Assembly (NCBI GenBank): GCA_949128115.1 | Contig: OX421963.1 | Span: 86,809,602 to 86,873,601, forward strand | Direction: 5' to 3' | Source of the DNA: Anaspis maculata | Lineage: Eukaryota > Arthropoda > Insecta > Coleoptera > Scraptiidae | Length of the DNA stretch: 64,000 nucleotides | Part shown: piece by piece, positions 1 through 9,029 of the stretch | Numbering within the stretch: position 1 is the stretch's first letter | Layout: each line of letters starts with the position of its first letter | Translations under genes and position numbers: made by a program | Notes under the pieces: model-generated | Told to the model about the DNA's origin: nothing | Databases searched by the model: none | Seen by the model: only the letters and a program-made list of their open reading frames with translations

Positions 1-960
1 GAGTCTCTTATGTAATAAATCTTGAGGCTTAGCTGGCGCCTCAAAGGTGTCTTGTAATATTGCCTGCAAGCTTCAACATCTAAAGGCTTCTTTATCTACA
101 GAAAGTTTACCGTGATCATATGAGAGCTTTTTTTTCATTTGGAGGCCCTTTGTAGTCTCCAAACGCTTGTTGTAGTGTAAACAGGGCTCCAACCACATCC
201 ATAGAGCTTTTCTGTTCGATAGGGAACTATGGTTCACAACTGTGGCCATTAGATTCTTATCTGGAATTTATTTCAAGCCTCTGGAGTCTTTAATGTAATG
301 AATTTTGACCTCTGGGGGCTTAGCTGGCGCCTCAAAGGTGTTTTGTGAAATTTCCTACAAGCTTCAACACCTAAAAGCCTTCTTGATTGACGAAGGTTCA
401 CCGTGATCATATTAGAAGCATAGAATTTCTTTCATTATTTGGAGGCCTCCTGGGAGCTCCAAATCACTATTATGGGCTTGCCAGGGGCTCAACGGCACTT
501 GTAGAGGGCCTTATGGTCGACAGGAAGCTAGCCAATGGAGTCTCACATGCAATCTATTTTAACGTCTGGAGTTTCTCAAGTAGAAGATAATTTTGACATA
601 TGGAGGCCTGTTGGCGCGTTGAAGCTATTCTGTGATATTTTGTTTGCAGGCTTGATAACATCTGCAAAGCCTTTCCACTGACCAACGGCATATCTCTTCT
701 ATATTGACTCAAGGCTTTCCATTTGTGATCACTGGAGTCTTTCACAAATTTTTTCTGTTATTTGGAGGCCTGATGGGGTTCCAAAACCTCAGTATTGTCC
801 ACCACTTTAACGACATCTTCAAACCTTACTCAAAGTCGAGTCTACTATAGAATTTCTTTTGACATTTGGAGGTCTGCTGGAGGCTGCAAATCCGTCTTGT
901 AGAATTTTTGCCTCCAAGTTCACCATCTACAATACCTGCTTATACTTCCTTCTTCAGTTC
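1..960. repeat. Degenerate 283-bp tandem repeat, about 3.3 copies
   Basis: Units begin near 1, 284, 569 and 838 at a motif like GAGTCTNTNATGTAATNAAT. Each unit carries in order a TTAGCTGGCGCCTCAAAG block, a TGCCTNCAAGCTTCAACA block and a CACCGTGATCATAT block; copies 1 and 2 match best, and copies 3 and 4 are decayed. Inside each unit is a short hairpin, TTTGGAG followed about 12 bases later by CTCCAAA (around 138-163 and again around 438-463). No coding frame is conserved between units, so the short ORFs here are incidental. The array probably continues left of the window. Confidence 0.75.
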
Positions 961-1195
961 TTCACTTCATCTTCAGCACTTTAGTTTCTTTTAAAATCTA
1001 GAGTCGATCAGCAAGGACTGCTTCTGGTGCTAAGAGGAAGCGAAGAAGATCTCTTTTGTTTAATAATTCTGCAGTCCAGTTCATGGGGTAAATCTGTTGG
1101 CTTGGTATGACGACAATGTGGGAAGTTCTCTTCAGAAATCTAAGTCTCCAGTTCTCTCGGAGAGAAGTTTATGAAGATGAATGTGACTAGCTTAC
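961..1195. other. Intronic sequence, nothing identified
   Basis: This lies downstream of the transporter exon ending at 1196 on the minus strand and should be the start of its next intron. I looked for the exon that would continue the transporter after its FGVT(R/S) end and did not find it between here and base 1. Confidence 0.5.
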
Positions 1196-1468
1196 CTGGT
1201 GACGCCAAATTGGATGCTCAGAGCGCACCCGAACGTGCTCATGGCCACTCCGAGTGGAATCAGGAACGCTCCGGGTCCCAAGACGCGCTCCCCGAACGTC
1301 ACGGCCACAGCCTGGGCCTCCATCATCTCAGGTATCGACAACGCCGTCATGTAGGCCATGTTCATGAAGACGTACAGCGCCGTAACTATCGGAACGCTTA
1401 TGGCTATGCTCCTCGGAATGTTGACCTCAGGCCTTTTGATCTCTTCAGTCACCACCGTGACGGCGGAC
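1196..1468 (-). CDS. SLC7-type amino-acid transporter, exon C (partial gene)
   Basis: Third visible coding exon of a minus-strand amino-acid transporter. The acceptor is CAG at 1471-1469 and the donor GTAAGC starts at 1195. Its first base completes the Trp codon split with the previous exon, and it ends two bases into a codon. It encodes about 90 residues: a TEEIKRPEVNIPRSI stretch (the cytosolic loop between membrane helices 6 and 7), then hydrophobic helices, ending STFGCALSIQFGVT. TEEIK-P and ISTFG-type motifs are typical of the SLC7 light chains (LAT, y+LAT, b0,+AT) that pair with an SLC3 heavy chain and exchange neutral or cationic amino acids at the plasma membrane. Which subfamily is not decided. 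The remaining C-terminal exons lie left of the window. Confidence 0.9.
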
Positions 1469-1532
1469 CTGCAACCCTTCCGCTCAAAATTTACCCACAA
1501 ACACTTTGTATGATAAACATCAGCCAAATTAC

Positions 1533-2037
1533 CATCCGTCGTACGCCCACAGCCCGCTGTAGAACGCCAGCGCGATGTTCTTGGGCGAGTATTTCGTGCC
1601 CTCGAAGCCCTTGGACAGGTTCTGCGTGTTGCCCTTGTAAATCTCGTAGATGCCGCCGAGGATGACGATCAGGCAGGCGACGACCTTGCACGAACCGAAG
1701 ATGTTCTGCACCTTGACGTACAGCTTGACGCTGGTCACGTTGATGAAGGTGATGACGCCCAGCGTGACCAGCGCGATGGCCTTGGTGACCTTTTCGACGT
1801 CGTCCCGGTCGTGGATGCAGAACAGATCCATGACGGGTTTGCAGAGGTACTCGGAGAAGGTGAGGACTATGACGGCGACCTCCGCCGGACGGATGATGAA
1901 GATCATGACCCAGGAGTAGATGAAGGCGGGCAGGTGGCCCCAGAACTTGTGCAGGGGACCGAACGAGTCCATGAAGTAGGCGTACTCGGCGCCCGACCTC
2001 GGTATGACCGTGCCCAGCTCGGCGAAAGCCAGCGCCC
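1533..2037 (-). CDS. SLC7-type amino-acid transporter, exon B (partial gene)
   Basis: Second visible coding exon, 505 nt. The acceptor is TTCAG at 2042-2038 and the donor GTAATT starts at 1532. Joined to the exon at 3550-3750 the frame stays open and gives SLLGALAFAELGTVIPRSG, the helix 2-3 signature of the SLC7 and APC superfamily (usual form: ALxYAELGT-IPxSGG). It carries about four membrane segments (FIYSWVMIFIIRPAEVAVI; a VTLGVITFINV helix; a CKVVACLIVILGGI helix) and ends at FYSGLWAYDGW, the helix 6 motif, with the Trp codon split by the intron. Codon use is strongly GC-rich compared with the AT-rich surroundings, as expected for a real exon. The intron to exon C is only 64 bp. Confidence 0.93.
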
Positions 2038-3549
2038 CTGAAGTTTGATTTTTAACCATTTTTGAAATTTACAGCTTCCGTGCATACAAGAGTGATCCGC
2101 TTCCCCATTCAAAATTCTATTGATATCATTATTTTATTCTTCGGCACTAGGTGACTCATTTGTCACACGTAGCCGGTGGGATAATGCTATACGGTGAGTC
2201 AAAACTAGTGCGTCACCTCTCGGTGATTAGGTCAACAATATTTTAAGGTCTTTATATGAGTAAGTGAACAAAAATCTCCGTAGGTATTGCACAAAGACTT
2301 CTCCTGTAACATGTAACTCCAGATGCTGATGATAATCTACCTTATAGAAACCAATACGTGATCATATTCCTGACCTGACCTGACCTGACCTGACCTGACC
2401 TAACCTGACCGGACCTGCCGGACCTGACCTAACCATATTCATACCTACAGACTCAATGCGACTCTTAAATAGCAATGCAAACTAGTAATTCACGGGCTTG
2501 TTGATTCAGTATGACCATTTTCACAAGATTATTACTGACTTATGAATTGAGGTACAGATGGCTCAAAAAGCAAGATAAAAAGCTCATTAAAACTCTTTTT
2601 TACTGTTTCATCAGCTTTGGGAAAAACCTCATTCTCAATGCACATTGCAACGCAATAGCCTTAGCCTTGCAAAATATTCTGTTTTTCAACTTACCCTACG
2701 ATAAACTTCGCATGTTTTTGGGCTATTTTCTTTCGAATCCATTCCGAATGACTCAAGAATGTTCTCAAAATTTGACAGGTTCGATTTCACGTGCCAAGAA
2801 GTGTCCACTTATTTCTATAACGTTCAGTCTCAAGAAATGGTGACAATAATTTGCCGCCGACCCCATTAAGGGTTTATTAGAGGTCCTGTGCTGTGGACCT
2901 CTGATATCTTTCTGTCGGAGCTACCATAACAAAAACACAATTGCATCGATGGAGATGATGTATGGGTTGAAGCCATACTCTGAAATAAACTGTAGATACC
3001 AATACACTACCGTTTTGTGCCAGTAGGTACCAATATCAACCCATAGGTATAGGTACCTTCCATAAATACCAATACAGCATTTCACCGGCCTGAATTGGTT
3101 TTAATTGGCACATTTACAGTAGTAACGAAAGGTAAATGAACGAAAAAGACTCACTGGAGTCATCTCTGCTATCTACACATTTCGGCAGATAATACTGGGT
3201 CATAGGAGAGCTATTTTGTATTCAATTCATTATGAAAAAACATCGGTTCGCTGCCAAATTTCAGTGCAATACTTTTTGGAACGAGAACACGACTTCAACT
3301 TCCTTATTTTAGATTCATATTGACAAAACTTGAAGTCTATCGTTACATTTTCCATCAGTTTTTTCACATTTTTGTATACTTTTTTGAAATCTCACTTCAG
3401 TAGGTGTAGTAGCTGTAAAGTAGCGTACATGTGTTGACATATGTATCCACAATAGGAAAACGAATCACTGGTGCAAAGGTACTCGAATGTAAAAAAGGTT
3501 GGGTTCATTTTTATTATTATTTCAAAATATTGTTTTTGCTTTAGTTTAC
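2038..3549 (-). other. Transporter intron with pentanucleotide tract
   Basis: A 1.5-kb intron between transporter exons A and B, with GT at 3549-3548 and AG at 2039-2038 in minus-strand sense. It contains the telomere-like CCTGA run listed separately; nothing else was identified. Confidence 0.7.
2367..2434. repeat. Telomere-like CCTGA/CCTAA pentamer array
   Basis: About six perfect CCTGA units are followed by CCTAA, then diverged CCTGA, CCGGA and CCTGC units, and a final CCTAA. On the minus strand these read TCAGG and TTAGG. TTAGG is the usual insect telomere repeat and TCAGG the variant known from some beetles. The tract is short, imperfect and inside an intron, so it is an interstitial array or simply a pentanucleotide microsatellite. 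Confidence 0.8.
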
Positions 3550-3750
3550 CTAAAAGTGATACAATTCCGCATACAGTCCAGACTACAAGGCACATCCCGA
3601 CAGATCCCGAGTGTCCCAGGGCCGAAGCCGGCGAGACGAAAATCCCCGAGCCGATCATCACGGCCAAGATCAAGTTGATGGCCGAGAAGAGGCCAAGTTC
3701 GCGTTTGAGCTGGACGCCTCCATTGGAAGGGGCAGGATCTGCGACTGTTC
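3550..3750 (-). CDS. SLC7-type amino-acid transporter, exon A (partial gene)
   Basis: First visible coding exon of the minus-strand transporter, 201 nt. The acceptor is TTACAG just above 3750 and the donor GTAAAC starts at 3549. It opens with two bases that finish a split codon, then TVADPAPSNGG and the conserved LKRELGLFSAIN lead-in, and the substrate-binding first helix with the GSGIF motif (AVMIGSGIFVSP), followed by helix 2. GSGIF in an unwound helix 1 binds the amino-acid backbone in this family. The short tail before KRELG matches the cytosolic N-terminus of SLC7 light chains, so only a small N-terminal exon is missing; it must end one base into a codon. I could not locate it. Exons A to C together cover about 325 of a usual ~490-500 residues. 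Confidence 0.93.
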
Positions 3751-4955
3751 CTGTAAGAAAAGAAAAAAATCTTGATTTTCACAGGAAAAAGTACAAACGG
3801 GAGGTGAAATTCATTTTTTACCGTTTATTGATTTAATTTTCGGATACATCCGCTTGAGAGCGGTGATGTGGGATCCCACCGGCATCCCGCTAGTTTTCGT
3901 AGTGCGGTTCCGCTCGAAACTCCCCCATGTTTTAAATAAAAGTGCGGTTGTTGACTAACTTAAATTAAGGAAACGATGGGTTTATTATAATCTTTGCCCT
4001 CGATGAGAATCGCGCTGCTATTTTCGAATTTACTTCTTGGAAACAGAGCTATTCGCAGATGTCCGCGTGTAAAACTTTGATATGTGATAGTGATTCTTTT
4101 TTTGTCTGTTTGCTATTACAGCTATCACTCCAACCTAGCTAGCGTTGTTTGAATTGCAAGAAATGTTAAGAAGTATCAAAATTTATCAATGATAAGCGAT
4201 AGAATGCTTTTTCCCTTATTAGTGTTTCTTTAATATCTCTATCATCCAAAGAGCTGTACAAAAAATATTCTTCCGTTTGTTACCTAGTCTTTTGGCTGTT
4301 ACTGTTTATTTGACTTGGCGGTTGTCGCATTTGGCCTTGAAAGTGAATGTATTGTGATGCTTGAATTCATTCAAAACTCCAGCAATCACAGTTTATGGCT
4401 ACTGCAAAGTGCAAACGATTAGAAACCCATATCAAATGAGTATGCGATGGCAAGTTTATGGATTTAGGCAGAAACTGCATTTGATAGAGATTGGTTGAAT
4501 GACTAAAGAGTGAACGGTCCATATATCACTGTATCTACTTTTGCGTTACTAATGAATTCATTATTACATCAAAAACAGTGCTCTAATGGAGCATACTATT
4601 GAAGTGTTTTTCAACCAATAGGAACAATTTATTGCCAATAAAAGGTAGACAAACGTCAGTGCTGAATTGGGTGGAGTGTCACTTGTCGAACGTTTCTATT
4701 TTCAGCAACCAGAATTCCCAGTTTCTGGGGTGATTACTAAGAAAATGTAGAAAAATTTGTACAATAAGTAACTATACTCGTTTAGTAAGACGTATTGTCG
4801 CACTTCTTCATTTGGAGCACTCCTCGCAAGCTCGTCGTACCCCAAAACCAGCCGTGTGACAATGCTGTCTCATGAAACTCGTATAATAATATACTATAAA
4901 AGTATCATAAGCAAGACTCTGCTTTTCTGCTGGTAATAATAACTTTCGGAGTTCC
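3751..4955. other. Probable transporter 5' intron, nothing identified
   Basis: AT-rich sequence upstream of transporter exon A. No ORF or repeat boundary could be supported. Confidence 0.4.
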
Positions 4956-5172
4956 GGTACAGTTGGGAGCGAAATGATTCATACGGCACCGCTGGGAAGT
5001 GAGCTGGATTTCAGAAATGTTAGCTCCTTGGATCGTTCTTGAATGCCAGTTTTGATTACGACCAATCTCTAATCAAAACTGGCATTCAAGAACAATCCAA
5101 GCAGCTAACATTTCTGAAATCCAGCCGACTTCCTAGCGGTGCCGTATGAATCATTTCGCTCCCAACTGTACC
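4956..5172. repeat. Near-perfect 217-bp hairpin (MITE-like)
   Basis: Two arms of about 100 bp are inverted copies of each other. The left arm starts GGTACAGTTGGGAGCGAAAT and the right arm ends ATTTCGCTCCCAACTGTACC, with a loop of roughly a dozen bases around 5064. Only a few mismatches separate the arms. It is too short to code for anything; a foldback or MITE is the natural reading. Confidence 0.9.
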
Positions 5173-6300
5173 TAGTCATATTGGTTTTGGCAGTGACAAC
5201 GTCATAAGCATAACACTAGATCTATGCAAAAACCAAACCATGCAGCTACCTGATGAATTTGATTTCTTTTTAGATGAATGGTTCAAGAATTACCCATTCC
5301 TCATTTTTTCTTTTTTCTCACAAATCGGAGCTACAATTTTCGAGTTTTCCGTCCTGTAAGAACTCCAGATTTCTATTTTTTAATCTTTCCCAAGTTTCCG
5401 AGAGCTTTCCAGTTAAAAATGCAAGACCGGCCTGTCATTATGTCATGTAGTGACAGAAGGACCCAAAGCAGGGTTTGTTATGAGTTTTTTATTATAATGG
5501 GGAGTTTGCGTGCACACTGCACACGTCCGTACGACGTAACGTAACTTTCAACGTGAAAGTAGACGAGTTTGTTGTTTGGAATTCCTCAGTTACAGGGGAA
5601 TTTTCACGTTCTACGTTGAGCTGCGTTGTACGTCAATCTTGCAATCAAGTTTTACCGAAATGACGTCTTGAACCGGAACTTCCTGGATACTAGTCGGGAA
5701 AGTATTGTAGTGCCAGTCGGCAAATTTCAAGAGTTCACATCTAAAATCGATCGACAAGCCCTAGATACAAACTCTCCTCATGAATCGTGGACAAATTTTT
5801 AAAATTTTTGTCGCCATTACCCATATTACCTGATGGCGACAAAAATTTCGGTGTTTCTGAACCTTTAAACACAAATATCTCCGAAACCGCTGCTCCAAAT
5901 GTAGCAATGACACGCCGATTCTCTCTTTAGAATTGAACGTCGAATTCAATACTTTTAACGGTTTCCAAAATATCCAGTGGCGTAGAAAGTAGGGGGGGGT
6001 AAGAAGATTAGTACCCTCCATATCTACGGCACTGCGTCATTTTGACAAAAAAAAATTCAAGGAATCACTGGGGGACATGTTTGTTCACCATATGTGCAAA
6101 ATTTGAGCGAAATCGGTCAAGCTGTTCAAGAGTTATCAAGAAAAAAACAATTTTTTTCTGCAATTTTGAAGGCCTGTAACTTTTTCAATATGCATTTTAG
6201 ATATATACTTGTTGAGGTGAGTCGACTTCTTTTTTTATCCTCTATCAGCCTGCAAAGTTTGTCGACTAGAACCTAGACCACCCTGTATACACTTTCAAAT
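5173..6300. other. Mosaic of repeat relics
   Basis: Contains an AACGT-rich relic at about 5499-5640, inverted relative to 58431-58579; a possible relic of the microsatellite element near 5690-5750 (GGGAAAGTATTGTAGTG); a CAGTGGCGTAG motif at about 5975, also seen near 27156 and 48369; and a region ending in ACCACCCTGTA near 6288. No gene is supported. Confidence 0.5.
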
Positions 6301-6700
6301 GTTCTATAGTCAGTGGATGAACTACATAATTATTTGAGGAATTTAGATTTTTGTCGTCAATTTTTGGGATCTTTTCGACTACTTCTTCAACTTTTGTCCA
6401 CAAATTGGGAGTTAATTCGACCAAAGCCGTTTTTTTTCTCCATTTTCGAACCTTCTAGTCGATTTTGGCAATCGACAATTTTTTTACTTTTGTGTCGACA
6501 TTTCACAAGTTTTTGGTTTCAATTTTTCATACTTCTGTTGTTGTTATACTTTTGTTGGCTGTGAATCGGCTGACAATTCCAAAACTGTTGTTCTTTTCAT
6601 TATAAGTTCTTTTTTTGCGATCCACCGACAAACGAATTTTTATCAACACCTATCAAGAATTTGCAATTTTTCAAACTTTTGTCGACGTAATTCAAGTTTT
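6300..6700. repeat. ~148-bp degenerate satellite, left part
   Basis: Runs of motifs such as GACAATTCCAAAACTGTTNTTCTTTTC and TTTTGTCGAC match the larger block at 9030-12600. The two blocks were evidently one array, split by insertion of the element at 6702-9023. Confidence 0.6.
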
Positions 6701-6833
6701 ACTTTCCCGGCCCACCCACGAACACGGAGGGAAAGTATTGTAATCGTGCAGAAAAAAAGTTTCGAGATTTCACCGGATATATCCGTTTTGAGGTCCTCCA
6801 AGACGATTAAGACCATTTTCAGAATGATGTCTG

Positions 6834-6892
6834 TCTGTGTGTGTGTGTGTGTGTGTGTATGTGTGTATGTGTGTGTATGTGTGTCTGTCTGT
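6834..6892. repeat. (TG)n microsatellite in element copy 1
   Basis: TG repeat broken by several TATG units and ended by TGTCTGTCTG. It occupies the same place as the much longer tract at 27955-28207. Translations of it as Cys-Val repeats are meaningless. Confidence 0.95.
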
Positions 6893-7232
6893 GATCTTCC
6901 ACGATAACTGCCGTAACGTTGACTGGATCGACTTGATATTTGGTATACAAACATGGTTGTTTCCTGAAAAGAGCCCATTAGTTTTTGGCTGTCATCTGTC
7001 AAACCCAACTGTCACTATCATCAAATGTCAGAAGCTATATCTCACGGAACTCAACTTGCAATATGTCATTTGAAAGCCCTTGAAAAACTGTATTCAGAAC
7101 AGTTGGAAACATTGCCCTATCTGTCATCTGTCAAATAATAAAAAATGTTAAAGTTCAAAACTTTACCAATTGATTATTCAAAATCTATCCGATGGATTGG
7201 AACCAGATTTGGCAGGAAGCAACACAACAAAA

Positions 7233-7639
7233 TCTGTTGTGGGGCGACACAAAACTTTCCCGACGGTATCCAGAGACGTCAGTAATGATTTTGATCGAAG
7301 TGTCCCTTCGGGAGGGGGCGATTCGATTTGGAAATTGATGAAAAAATTCTATTTAGTCGAGCGNNNNNNNNNNNNNNNNNNNNNNNNNNNNNNNNNNNNN
7401 NNNNNNNNNNNNNNNNNNNNNNNNNNNNNNNNNNNNNNNNNNNNNNNNNNNNNNNNNNNNNNNNNNNNNNNNNNNNNNNNNNNNNNNNNNNNNNNNNNNN
7501 NNNNNNNNNNNNNNNNNNNNNNNNNNNNNNNNNNNNNNNNNNNNNNNNNNNNNNNNNNNNNNNTATACCAAATATCAAGTCGATCCAGTCAACGTTACGG
7601 CAGTTATCGTGGAAGATCACAGACAGACACACATACACA

Positions 7640-7686
<47 letters not shown>

Positions 7687-7830
7687 ACACACACAGACAG
7701 ACATCATTCTGAAAATGGTCTTAATCTGTCTTGGAGGACCTCAAAACTGATATATCTGTGAAATCTCGAAACTTTTATTTCTGCACGATTACAATACTTT
7801 CCCTCCGTGTTCGATGGGTGGCAGGGAAAG
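7233..7830 (-). mobile_element. Inverted copy of the same element nested inside copy 1
   Basis: At 7233 the sequence switches to the reverse complement of the element's right end (TCTGTTGTGGGGCGACAC). After the assembly gap it resumes as the reverse complement of the left part, including (CA)n, and ends at the inverted left tip GGGAAAG. The host copy continues directly after it. CAACAAAA flanks both sides (7225-7232 and 7831-7838), an apparent 8-bp target duplication. The gap hides the middle, so its true length is unknown. Confidence 0.8.
7364..7563. other. Assembly gap, 200 N
   Basis: Two hundred unresolved bases inside the nested repeat. A gap is expected here because long inverted copies and CA repeats defeat assembly; the round length suggests a placeholder. 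Confidence 1.
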
Positions 7831-9029
7831 CAACAAAAGAGTCAAATTGAGGCCGCAGTTGCAGTTTTCCACCATTCTCCAGTTGAGCGTAATGAATTTT
7901 CGAAATTTCTCCTGGCCGTTGCCACTCAGGAGGGGCTCCCGCCGGTGTTTCGACCAGCACGACTCGCTTTTGTAGCAGGACTACACTCAAAAATTTATTC
8001 CTGCTCGGGGATCGACTTTTTTTTGGAAATTTCAACTGATATCGAAAGTAGATTGTATTGAGCGTCGTGCAGGTCTATTTTCAGAGTTGACACGGTTTCG
8101 GTTTCCCGACTGTAATTTTTTCAAAATGAAATTTGCACATTCCGTGAATTTGAGAAAAACGCAATGCAAACTTCTACATGCGGTAAGCCCCACGAAATAT
8201 CAATTTTAGGTGCAGACATGCTGTGAATAAAAGTTAGAGAAAAGATTGAGCTAATTTTTGAAGGAAAAAGTTTCGAAATCGGATCAACAGTTGCCGAGTT
8301 TTCCTCTCTGGAAAAACTGCAAATTTTCCAACTTTTTATTCCGTGAACAGATTTCTTGGAATGTTTCTTTTAGAGAATAGATAACTGGTTCTTGAACATT
8401 TTCCAATAATTTCTCTCCAATTTCCCGGAAATTTTCCTCCTGAAAATATAAAACCACTCATGCGATCGTACAAATTAAGCGGTTCTGTCACGATAATTAC
8501 CGAATTATTGATCCGATCAAATCGAAATCAGGTACGGAGGCCTAAGTTCAGCCTGGAATGTTCTGATTAGACTTTGGGTGGATGATTTTGATCGGAAGCC
8601 CTCAGGTGGCACATTGGGTCTGGGTTTGTCTGCCCAAGCTCTAAATTGAAAATATAGAGTTGAAATTTGACACAAAGATGCAGTGAAAGTTTTCAATCAA
8701 GTTTTTGTAATTTCATCATCATATCTGAAGTAGGAACAAAAATTTCAATAAGGAACCAGCATTGCATTTTTGAGATATCACAACAGTTAGCTACCTAGTT
8801 CTACCTTTTGGATCATTTCATCACCTTGGAAAACTGACCTAACCTGTCATTTTTTCTGTCCGCTCAACAATGGATGCAGGATGCTCGCTAAACGCTCGAC
8901 TAAATAGAATTTTTTCATCAATTTCCAAATCGAATCGCCCCCTCCCGAAGGGACACTTCGATCAAAATCATTACTGACATCTCTGGATACCGCCGGGAAA
9001 GTTTTGTGTCGCCCCACAACAGATTTTTT

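Larger units (their letters stand above)
6702..9023 (+). mobile_element. Microsatellite-bearing element, copy 1, split by a nested copy
   Basis: The left end ACTTTCCCGGCCCACCC and the right end CGCCCCACAACAGA match the copy at 27820-29739 almost base for base, except that 7233-7830 is extra. The left tip forms a small hairpin (ACTTTCCC against GGGAAAGT 27 bases on), followed by a variable (TG)n tract. No frame is conserved, so it is non-autonomous. A hairpin at one end, TCTG at the other and an internal microsatellite recall Helentron-associated (DINE-1/HINE-like) elements, but that class is inferred from structure only. Confidence 0.75.

Noticed and set aside
1171..1665. 164-codon plus frame over the transporter exons
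   Set aside because: It is antisense to exons whose minus-strand protein is clearly SLC7; GC-rich exons produce long antisense frames.
2150..2215. Possible hairpin around GGTGACTCATTTGTCAC and GGTGAGTCAAAAC
   Set aside because: Pairing is short and interrupted; not distinguishable from chance.
7170..7750. Frames of 72-180 codons crossing the N run
   Set aside because: They exist only because unknown bases read as X; both flanks are repeat sequence.
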